A DNA stretch of 64,000 bases. Source: Megaustenia siamemsis. Taxonomy: Eukaryota; Mollusca; Gastropoda; Stylommatophora; Ariophantidae. The notes under the pieces are model-generated. The model was given only the letters and a program-made list of their open reading frames with translations, did no database searches and had not been told where the DNA came from. Of this stretch, positions 8,282 through 14,806 are shown piece after piece. Location of the stretch: the NCBI GenBank assembly GCA_032433765.1, contig JAVIAB010000102.1, forward strand, positions 14,499,358 through 14,563,357, read 5' to 3'. Within the stretch, counting starts at the first letter, position 1. Each line of letters opens with the position of its first letter. The position numbers were made by a program, and so were the translations under genes.

Positions 8282-9589
8282 TCAAATAGCGTAGTCTGTT
8301 AGAACCTGTCTTGTCTTGGACACTTCCAGTACTGAATCCAACTCGGCGTAGACAATAACTTGTAGGGGAGTTGTCGTGGGAGCGGCGAATTTGAGCTCTA
8401 TCGACAAGGGTCCACTCGTGGCTAGCTCAAACTGGGTTCCATCTAGCAGACTGGGTGAGAGGTCAAAACCAAATAGACAAAAGCCATCCTTGAACTGATG
8501 ATAATCAATACCATTGCCAGCATCTCTACCAATCAAACCCATGGCCAAATTGGTACCAAAAAAGGCTCGCGCATAGTGATTGTTTTCAAAATCCATAGCT
8601 AGGGGCTTTCCGGATACACATCTCCCGTCAACCATCAGGTTCATATAAGTCAAACCAAAGTGTTGAAAATTGAATGGGTTAATGTTATAAACTCCATTAA
8701 AACCACCGGCGGTAATCAGACCTATCACTATACGTGTTGGCGTTTGAGATAGGAATAAATTGTCTTGGTTGTGGGAATACATCCCACGAGCAATGGCAAA
8801 TGTTTTCAGGGTAACCCGCTTGATTGGGTACCGTGCATTCCCACTTAAAAGCGCTTTTTCGTGGGCCAGAGAAATTGCTGGGTTTAGCTTGGCTTTCCTG
8901 ACCACGAGGGCAGCATAAGTGATTACACTCTTATAACCCACAGACTTATCCTGAGCCATGATGTTGAACACGTCCTTAGAGGGTGTGAGTTTAATCTTTA
9001 CATCCACTCTGTTTAACATGTAACGGTCCTGCACAAAGAGATCAGAGTGCAAACGACCCATCATTTCAACCTCTTTACTATCCGAAGTCAAAGCACGTCG
9101 TATTTTAAATCCCTCGTTAGCCTGCATATCATCGTGGTGTCCTGCTGTATCTTTGTAGAACAGAGCAGCCGTCAAGTGCCCCGTTTTCGCATCCTCCCCA
9201 TAGTTTAGTAAAGTCTCGAACACTGCTCTAAATGGATAGGTATTCTCAGATGGTGTAATCAATGTATCATTCAGAGAAACATCGACTGGAGAAAATAGAC
9301 TGTGAAGATAATTGTTGACTGGTCCTACCTCGGCATCCAACGGTAAACTTTCACCATTGGGGAGGGTGATCCTGGCCCGCAGATGTAAAAACGTGTTGAA
9401 AAGATCTAGATACTCTTCAGTGTTTCCAGAAATGAAAAACTCTATGGGAGCCCCATGTGCTAACGAGGCAAGAGGTCGAATTTCAGTAAATTGGCCCGAG
9501 TCTACAGCAGTCTGAGTTGGTGGAACGCTAAATAAATCCAAACCAGAATGAAGACATTCACATGACTTGGGGTGAATGAGAGACATCAT
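8282..9589 (-). CDS. MCP: Major capsid protein (double jelly-roll)
   Basis: 435 aa, intact. I recognise it as the Polinton major capsid protein, of the family often listed in animal genomes as an uncharacterised F54H12.2-like protein. Supporting blocks are an N-terminal segment with EFFISGNTEEYLDL, a central ALVVRKAKLNPAI region, and the conserved late segment ARAFFGTNLAMG followed by DGFCLFGFDLSP. These proteins form the pseudo-hexameric capsomers of an icosahedral shell. The ATG at 9587-9589 shares one base with the stop of the preceding core-protein gene (TAATG), and the protease starts 4 nt after its stop. Both junctions suggest translation from one transcript. No missing parts are seen. 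Confidence 0.88.
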   Translation of the reverse strand: MMSLIHPKSCECLHSGLDLFSVPPTQTAVDSGQFTEIRPLASLAHGAPIEFFISGNTEEYLDLFNTFLHLRARITLPNGESLPLDAEVGPVNNYLHSLFSPVDVSLNDTLITPSENTYPFRAVFETLLNYGEDAKTGHLTAALFYKDTAGHHDDMQANEGFKIRRALTSDSKEVEMMGRLHSDLFVQDRYMLNRVDVKIKLTPSKDVFNIMAQDKSVGYKSVITYAALVVRKAKLNPAISLAHEKALLSGNARYPIKRVTLKTFAIARGMYSHNQDNLFLSQTPTRIVIGLITAGGFNGVYNINPFNFQHFGLTYMNLMVDGRCVSGKPLAMDFENNHYARAFFGTNLAMGLIGRDAGNGIDYHQFKDGFCLFGFDLSPSLLDGTQFELATSGPLSIELKFAAPTTTPLQVIVYAELDSVLEVSKTRQVLTDYAI

Positions 9590-10086
9590 TAATCAAATAT
9601 ATCCTTTGGTACCGACAGCTTAGTTCGCCTCTTGTTTGTGGAATGAAGGGGGAACAGTCTGGCTGATGGTTTTATTCTCTTCGTAACGGGTTGGCCAGGT
9701 GGGGCTGCCTTCCCGATTCGCTTTCTGAATCGTCGTCGTAAACCACTTCCTGATTGGTTGTTACCCGTCAGGTGGTCTACGGCCCCGTCTAATAATCGCA
9801 TGCCGGCCTCCTTAGCTCGTGATTTGAAAGCATCGCCGATATTTCTGCCAGCTAAGGCGTCCTGCGCGACCTGCAGACCGGTCCCCACGCCTTCTCTGAG
9901 TAAGGCTTTACCCCCTGTTTTTAGCCAAGGTAAAATAGCCCTCCCGATTCCACCAAAGAAACTACCGATTCCTCGTCCTCGTTGATTTCGACCTCCTATA
10001 AACACAGGCATCCCATCACCCGCCTGACAGCAATAAAAGTCTTCGTATAACCTGGCATTGCGGTGAAAGGGTGTATGTCTCACCAT
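9589..10086 (-). CDS. Gly/Arg-rich core protein, adenovirus pX/pVI-like in character
   Basis: 165 aa, intact. An N-terminal stretch ends with MPVFIGGRNQRGRG. Residues 36-80 are Gly-rich and amphipathic (GSFFGGIGRAILPWLKTGG, then a helix to about 80). Residues 115-156 are strongly basic (LRRRFRKRIGK, KRIKP, NKRRTK). A hydrophobic/amphipathic segment next to a basic tail recalls adenovirus minor proteins that bind DNA or disrupt membranes. Position between penton and major capsid genes fits a virion component. Several Gly-Gly pairs could be adenain sites, but none matches the adenain consensus well. It overlaps both neighbours by one base. Function is inferred from composition and position, not from clear homology. 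Confidence 0.7.
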   Translation of the reverse strand: MVRHTPFHRNARLYEDFYCCQAGDGMPVFIGGRNQRGRGIGSFFGGIGRAILPWLKTGGKALLREGVGTGLQVAQDALAGRNIGDAFKSRAKEAGMRLLDGAVDHLTGNNQSGSGLRRRFRKRIGKAAPPGQPVTKRIKPSARLFPLHSTNKRRTKLSVPKDIFD

Positions 10087-10883
10087 TATACCAGCTCGAG
10101 ATGTTTCTTCACGCGAAAGTGTACCGTTAGTACCGACGTCCCGCTGGTGAATGGAATGGTTTTTCCATGTTCGTTGGCTAAAAGGATTTCCACGGTATCA
10201 AAGGAAAATCTACTCAGGGGTAGGTAGTGAGGTTTATCGTAGATCTGAAACACCGAGGTGTGATTTCTATTGAGAACAGGCACGCTCCTGAGGAGAGGTA
10301 CCATCACATCCCCGACCGGTCTGGGGGAAACGAGATCGCAGTAGACGTAGACATTTTTTGCAACACTTTCCAAATCCATTACACCCACGCTGAAGATATC
10401 GGGAGCCGTGTCTGATATAGAGGTCGTGGGGAAGGCTAACATGTTTTTCAAAGTGTCGCTTATGGTAACACTGACTCCTTTTTCGTAAAGTTTCAAGATG
10501 GCTTTATTCACCTCTTTTGCGTAAATGAATCTCATTTTTTTCCCTTTCACATCCCCGTTCGACTCATCCTCCGCTTTTATGATCGACGCATTCAACGCGC
10601 CGATGAATGCATCGGGTTTCGTGTATAACCCAGGCTCCAATGTCACGTTGAAATAAAATCTAGCGTCGCAAATATCGTCGTTAGCGAGAGATTCGTACCG
10701 AATCCAGACATCACCCTCTATTACATTGAAATAATTTAGCGGAAACTGTATCTCGACCAGCGCAATCTCATATTGTGTTGTAATATCAATGGTCTGAGGA
10801 AGCTTGACGAAAAAGTGGCCGGGGTTATTTTCCTTAAAAATATCCATAGAAGCATTGCTGGGTAACGTGACATAAGAACTCAT
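10086..10883 (-). CDS. Penton-like minor capsid protein (single jelly-roll)
   Basis: 265 aa, intact. The N-terminus (FVKLPQTIDITTQYEIALVE followed by IQFPLNYFNV) has the pattern found in the second conserved capsid gene of Polintons and adintoviruses: a LP-x-T-I-x-L strand, then an EVALxEIxYPxxW-type strand. In these viruses the protein forms the pentons at the twelve vertices. The C-terminus (FTSGTSVLTVHFRVKKHLE) is a plausible last strand. It starts 10 nt after the membrane-protein stop. Its own stop overlaps the core protein start (TAATG). The family is recognised by pattern; the fold is inferred. Confidence 0.8.
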   Translation of the reverse strand: MSSYVTLPSNASMDIFKENNPGHFFVKLPQTIDITTQYEIALVEIQFPLNYFNVIEGDVWIRYESLANDDICDARFYFNVTLEPGLYTKPDAFIGALNASIIKAEDESNGDVKGKKMRFIYAKEVNKAILKLYEKGVSVTISDTLKNMLAFPTTSISDTAPDIFSVGVMDLESVAKNVYVYCDLVSPRPVGDVMVPLLRSVPVLNRNHTSVFQIYDKPHYLPLSRFSFDTVEILLANEHGKTIPFTSGTSVLTVHFRVKKHLELV

Positions 10884-10893
10884 TTTCCTCTAT

Positions 10894-11172
10894 TCACCTT
10901 CTCGTCTCCAACTTTGGATTCGGGAGCATGTAACCTAAACAACTGCTCAGTAGGGCTATCCACAGTTTTCCGTCCTTCGCGTCTGGCTTTTCAGTGGACA
11001 GATTGAACAGCGAGACCGCGACAACGGCATATATAACAAGCATTTGACACATAAAGACAATCTCTAAACGGGGGAATAATTTCCCAAATACTGGCCAGAG
11101 CGAGGTTCTCTCCCCACCAGAGCTCAGGGTTCGCAAAACAGGATCTTCAAACGATTCACCTTCTTCCACCAT
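10894..11172 (-). CDS. Small two-helix membrane protein
   Basis: 92 aa from the ATG at 11170-11172. This start lies 2 nt after the integrase stop and keeps the tight spacing of the block; the frame is open upstream to 11244. Residues about 37-57 (LEIVFMCQMLVIYAVVAVSL) form one transmembrane segment, and about 70-84 (LWIALLSSCLGYMLP) a second. The C-terminus NPKLETRR is basic. I recall the W-x-x-LLSSxLGYxLPNPK ending from other animal Polintons, where the function is unknown. A virion membrane or entry-related role is possible but is inference only. Confidence 0.7.
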   Translation of the reverse strand: MVEEGESFEDPVLRTLSSGGERTSLWPVFGKLFPRLEIVFMCQMLVIYAVVAVSLFNLSTEKPDAKDGKLWIALLSSCLGYMLPNPKLETRR

Positions 11173-11174
11173 CT

Positions 11175-12243
11175 CTAGTTTTTGTATCTGACAATATCCT
11201 TGGTCGGTATCCAACTGTTGAATGAGGAACCATAACCAAACCACTTGACTAAACTCTCTTTTCGTCCCAATGACGTGCGACGTTGGGTTATAACCCTCTC
11301 GACCCTGTACTCATTCTTGTCTCCAACCTTTTGAATTTCTTGTGTGTAAAATGACCCCTCTATTTCATCACCCTTATCGTCTTTCAGCACATATGTAACG
11401 GGTTTTGTTTCAGTTACTCGACTGATGGTAAAGAGTTCCTCCGTCCAAGCTGGGGCATAACCCTTTTTAAAATTAGCTCTGCCCAGGACCATTCTAACTC
11501 GATCACCAGCCTTATACAGGGGTCTTTCAAATTTCAAGTTGTGTTTGCTATACAACGTGTTCCACACTTGTTCTTGATTGTCTCTGCTAACGTCGACCGG
11601 TGCCATTTTTATACTTCTGTGGTACGAATGATTATAACTTCGAAGTAGGGCGGGTAACACATGTACATAACAAAGTCGATTGGATTTCGTAAAATATCGC
11701 CACATCCTTTGTTTCAGAGTCCTGTTAAAACGTTCCACAACAGCAGCCTTAATATCTTCATTCTGGGTGGTGAAAAAGTGAATATTGTTGTCTTCGAGAA
11801 ATTTCTGAAATGTTTTGTTCAGAAACTCTGACCCCTTGTCGGTTTGAAGACTCGCAGGTTTCCCATCGATAAATATTTTACCAACAGCCTCCACTAATGA
11901 TTTCCCCGTTTTTGTTCGTATTGGGACGGCCCACGCTAATTTACTGAAAACATCCACACAAGAAACCAAATAGGAGTACCCATCATTGTGTTTTTTTCAA
12001 ATGTCTTAAATCGATTAAGTCTGCTTGGTATTGCTGTTGGGGTCCACTCGTTATAATGGGACGCCGTTCAAATTTATGTCGAATCGGTTTATGAAGGGTA
12101 TAGGTATCCTGGTGACTCAACCAACGATTGATCTCTTTAATTCCTACTTTGGTGTTACGTTGCAAGGCTCTTGCACCACTATACGACCCTGGTTGATTAG
12201 GGTCATAGTAATAACGTCTCAATACTTTGACCACCTTTCCCAT
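11175..12243 (-). pseudogene. INT: Retroviral-type integrase with chromodomain, one frameshift
   Basis: About 356 codons. It would cut and join the element ends to host DNA, and the 6-bp duplication fits this enzyme class. The first part (12243-11983) holds the N-terminal YYDPNQPGSYSG and LSHQDTYTLHKP regions and the first catalytic Asp (QADLIDL). The second part (11975-11175) holds the second Asp (LQTDKGSEF), the catalytic Glu (VVERFNRTL) and a C-terminal chromodomain (EYRVERVI ... ESLVKWFGYGSSFNSWIP). The two parts are in different frames, broken at a seven-base homopolymer (T7 on plus, 11991-11997). Its start overlaps the preceding gene by 25 nt; the next gene starts 2 nt after its stop. 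A sequencing error at the homopolymer is a real alternative to true decay. Confidence 0.92.
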
Positions 12244-12668
12244 TTTGGTGTTGGGATTTTGGACTTTTTTCTTTTGGACCTCAATTTATACGAGGTTAGC
12301 CGTGAAGTGTTTTCATTACTTGTCTTTGGGGTTTCGGGTACCTTGACTTGTTCTGGTTGTACATCGACGGGTGGTGGCGAAGTTGGAGGAGAAGGTATTC
12401 TTTCTGTTGATGAGTTATGTTGAATGAGATCGACTGATCCCAAAGGACGTCGTTTATACTGCTCCATTCTAGTTAAATACTGTTGCAAAGTACGTTGGTA
12501 CACTCTGGCCTTATCAGCAGGGGCTAAATCGTTACGGTCTAAGATACGTTGCATTTCATCGTCTAAATCTCTCAAGTTATCATTGATCGCCTCGGGTGGT
12601 GTATACGTGGAAGTCTGTTTCAAACCCTCTAATAACCGAGGATCCATCAAAATCATTTTCTTGGCCAT
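12219..12668 (-). CDS. Conserved Polinton protein of unknown function (149 aa)
   Basis: Begins MAKKMILMDPRLLEGL at the ATG 12666-12668, 2 nt after the stop of the 107-aa gene; the longer open frame to 12725 is less likely. Residues about 30-75 are predicted helical (LRDLDDEMQRILDRNDLAP, then VYQRTLQQYLTRMEQYK). About 85-120 is Pro-rich, and the C-terminus is very basic (KLRSKRKKSK). I recall the combination of a DPRLL start and a LDxEMxxILxRxDL helix from other animal Polintons, always next to the integrase, with no known role. Its end overlaps the integrase start by 25 nt. It may be a core or assembly protein; that is a guess from charge. Confidence 0.7.
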   Translation of the reverse strand: MAKKMILMDPRLLEGLKQTSTYTPPEAINDNLRDLDDEMQRILDRNDLAPADKARVYQRTLQQYLTRMEQYKRRPLGSVDLIQHNSSTERIPSPPTSPPPVDVQPEQVKVPETPKTSNENTSRLTSYKLRSKRKKSKIPTPKWERWSKY

Positions 12669-12670
12669 GT

Positions 12671-12994
12671 TTACAGACCTAATACACCGCCTAGAACACT
12701 TAATATAGGCTTGATCAAAGCACATATGAATCCACCAGTTTGTAGAATTGCTTTCCTCTGCGTAAGATTCGGTTTCTTTTTAGTGAGGAATCTCAGCTTG
12801 TTCTTGTGTCGACGTAGCTCGCACTTCTGATGCTTAGTGAGTCTAACATTACCTTTTAATATGTTATGACAACACTCACATAAAAAGCGAATGAGTTTTG
12901 GAGAGGCCGTTTTCAATATGGCTCTTAAACCACTCGGCGTAGCTGAGCGCAGACATTTCAACATTTCACCGTGTCGTCTAAGTGAAGCTTCCAT
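12671..12994 (-). CDS. Basic/hydrophobic conserved Polinton protein (107 aa)
   Basis: The middle is a basic block recognised from other Polintons (KGNVRLTKHQKCELRRHK ... LRFLTKKK). The end is hydrophobic and Gly-rich (GGFICALIKPILSVLGGVLG), able to form an amphipathic membrane helix. The LQTGG junction before that helix resembles the adenain-type cleavage pattern x-x-Gly-Gly, so the hydrophobic peptide might be released by the element's protease. That would parallel adenovirus precursor proteins but is inference. It starts 4 nt after the ATPase stop and ends 2 nt before the next ATG. Confidence 0.72.
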   Translation of the reverse strand: MEASLRRHGEMLKCLRSATPSGLRAILKTASPKLIRFLCECCHNILKGNVRLTKHQKCELRRHKNKLRFLTKKKPNLTQRKAILQTGGFICALIKPILSVLGGVLGL

Positions 12995-12998
12995 TCTA

Positions 12999-13618
12999 TT
13001 ACTTTGGAACGTAGACGATTTGTCTCTCCCCTGGAAATAACTTTGTTCTCAGCCTCAGATGATCCGGTGTTTCCTGTCGAAGGTCTACCAGCAAATAACA
13101 GTGGGGAGACGCTGTCGCGTCCTTAAAACTCTCTTGGAGGTACGCCACTTGACCAGGGTACATTTGCTTAGCCAGATTTGTAATTTGACTTCCGTCTCTT
13201 GGATTCTTGAAAAGGACTATATAATGAGTATTGAGGCTTATAGTTCGATGTTCCTTATTTTTCCAAATAGATTTTGAACAATGTAGATCACGCTCATATC
13301 TCTGTGATGACTACCTTTGGTGAATAATTTTGTCACCCTCTCATCTGTTTCTGACATCAAGTCGTCGAGGATGATGAGTCTTCTCTTCTTACCCCCTTCC
13401 AAGTTATCGATATCTGGTAGACCCTCGATAAATCTCACTTTCTCCATAGTCTCATATATTGGTTGCCATTCCCCGTAACACCATATAACTTCCTCGGGTA
13501 CGGGGGCAACTAGCTCTTGTAGATTCTGTAGAAACTTTTGAACAAATACAGTTTTTCCACAACCGGTGGGACCAGCAATAAGAGCAGTGAAGGGGTGTTT
13601 CCACCGAGGGTCCATCAT
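12999..13618 (-). pseudogene. ATP: FtsK/HerA-like DNA-packaging ATPase, one frameshift
   Basis: About 206 codons, the usual size for Polinton packaging ATPases. Walker A GPTGCGKT is at residues 16-23 and Walker B LIILDDL at 81-87, counting from the first of two adjacent ATGs at 13613-13618. The frame breaks at a T5 run (13258-13262, plus strand). The rest continues in another frame (NPRDGSQITNLAKQMYPGQ, then HCYLLVDLRQ) to a stop at 12999-13001. The enzyme would pump element DNA into the capsid. The next gene starts 4 nt downstream. As with the integrase, the homopolymer break could be a read error. It is transcribed away from the plus-strand genes, with only about 120 bp between start codons. 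Confidence 0.9.
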
Positions 13619-13737
13619 CACTAATGACACTTTGATTGAGTATTATCACATTTAAAGTATTTTTATCATGTACTACATGTTCTGTCCCTTTCCAAATATT
13701 TGTGATGTGGTTTTCTTATATTGCAGATTCCCGTAAA
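13619..13737. promoter_or_regulatory. Divergent intergenic region with splice acceptor
   Basis: AT-rich spacer between the ATPase and the plus-strand Cys/His gene. On the plus strand it ends in a pyrimidine-rich acceptor TTTTCTTATATTGCAG (AG at 13725-13726), 11 nt before the ATG at 13738. The plus gene is therefore probably spliced to an upstream exon. No clear TATA is seen for the minus block. Confidence 0.5.
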
Positions 13738-14199
13738 ATGGCATCTATCAGACCTTACATCCTATTTGACAAGGTGTTGTGCATTCTACAGTATCAACCA
13801 TATGACTATTGTAAAGGGTGTCAGGTGAAACATGACAACTCGTTACCTCACTCGTGTCATCTAGAGTTTGAGGAACGCCTTAGCGCGCAAATAAATGATA
13901 TTTTATATCATGAGTTCACGAAAGAGGATGTAGTCTTCTTGTGTGGAGAACATTTAGCCCAACGAATAAAGGAATACATCAATTGGGAAGGAGTTGACTC
14001 TGCACCACCCTCCCCTGTCAGTTCAACTAACTCACCACCCGCATTACTTGACCCCACCACTGAACCCACAGCCACTACATATAACGCGGAGGATGATGAA
14101 ATTTTACCGCCACCACCCCTATTTGCCGACCCCACCAATGAACCAGAGTCGACGGCCTGTCAACCGGGAAATGAGGTCAGTATTCACCCACTTCTCTGA
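13738..14199 (+). CDS. Small Cys/His protein, unknown function
   Basis: 153 aa from the ATG after the acceptor at 13725-13726. Near residues 27-44 there is a compact YCKGC ... HSCH cluster (CxxC followed by HxCH) that could bind zinc. The following region is helical (FEERLSAQINDILYHEF ... LAQRIKEYIN). The last third is a Pro/Thr/Glu-rich acidic tail (PPSPVSSTNSPPALLDP, LPPPPLF). The acidic Pro-rich tail resembles a transcription-activation domain, so an early regulatory role is possible; I do not recognise the family with certainty. The stop overlaps the first CCAAT element of the polymerase promoter. Confidence 0.6.
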   Translation: MASIRPYILFDKVLCILQYQPYDYCKGCQVKHDNSLPHSCHLEFEERLSAQINDILYHEFTKEDVVFLCGEHLAQRIKEYINWEGVDSAPPSPVSSTNSPPALLDPTTEPTATTYNAEDDEILPPPPLFADPTNEPESTACQPGNEVSIHPLL

Positions 14200-14420
14200 T
14201 TGGTTAATCTAGCTGTCAGTCATTTCTTTGCCCCGCCTCCTATACTAATACTCTTCTCTGATTGGTTAATCCAGATATCAGTCGATGTTTTCATAGTCAC
14301 TCGCTGATTGGTTAAAATCTTGTACCAGGATATATTTAAACTAGTCTCATGTGAGAATTTGTGTCATAAGTTTGGTTGCTTCAAGGAAAGTTACTGTTCA
14401 TTCTAGCGGAGTTTTGCACT
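14191..14420 (+). promoter_or_regulatory. Polymerase promoter: three CCAAT boxes, GC box, TATA, 5' exon
   Basis: CTGATTGGTTAA, the exact reverse of the NF-Y consensus AACCAATCAG core, occurs at 14196-14207, 14258-14269 and 14304-14315. The first two lie in a duplicated block of about 32 bp, 62 bp apart. A GC box (CCCCGCCTCC, 14231-14240) lies between them. TATATTTAAA is at 14331-14340. A short untranslated exon follows and ends at a GTAAGT donor (14421). Confidence 0.7.
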
Positions 14421-14806
14421 GTAAGTTGGATTGTTTTCTCTTAAAGTATGTTAAGGGTTATCGATAATAGGTTATATTCAGTGTAGATGATTGAGACTAT
14501 ATTTTGCGTTATAAGTTGGATTATTTTGACTTAAAGTATGTTAAGTGTTATCGATAATAGGTTATATTCAGTGTAGATGATTGAGACTATATTTTGCGTT
14601 ATAAGTTGGATTGTTTTCTATTAAAGTATGTCAAGGTGTTTAATGTAGGTATGCTAAGTATTGTTGAATTCCCTCGTTTATTGGATGATTAAACTAAGTA
14701 TTTTAACTCTTGTTATTCGATGTTATTAACATGTCTTTAAACTAGCTATGTAAAGTATCATTGACAAAGGGTTATTTATTTTTATTATTATTTTTTTTTT
14801 CTCCAG
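14421..14806 (+). other. 5'-UTR intron of the polymerase gene
   Basis: It starts GTAAGT and ends with a long T-run and CTCCAG directly before the ATG at 14807. Length 386 bp. It contains a 90-bp tandem duplication (TCGATAATAGGTTATATTCA at 14461 and 14551) with a third partial copy of the ATAAGTTGGATT end near 14610, each preceded by a TAAGTTGGATT donor-like motif. Confidence 0.7.

Noticed and set aside
11991..11997. Programmed ribosomal frameshift in the integrase
   Set aside because: A seven-base homopolymer could support slippage, but the ATPase and polymerase carry similar breaks and one true stop. Decay or sequence error is simpler.
12025..12423. 132-codon plus-strand frame in the Polinton
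   Set aside because: Antisense shadow of the integrase and the 149-aa gene.
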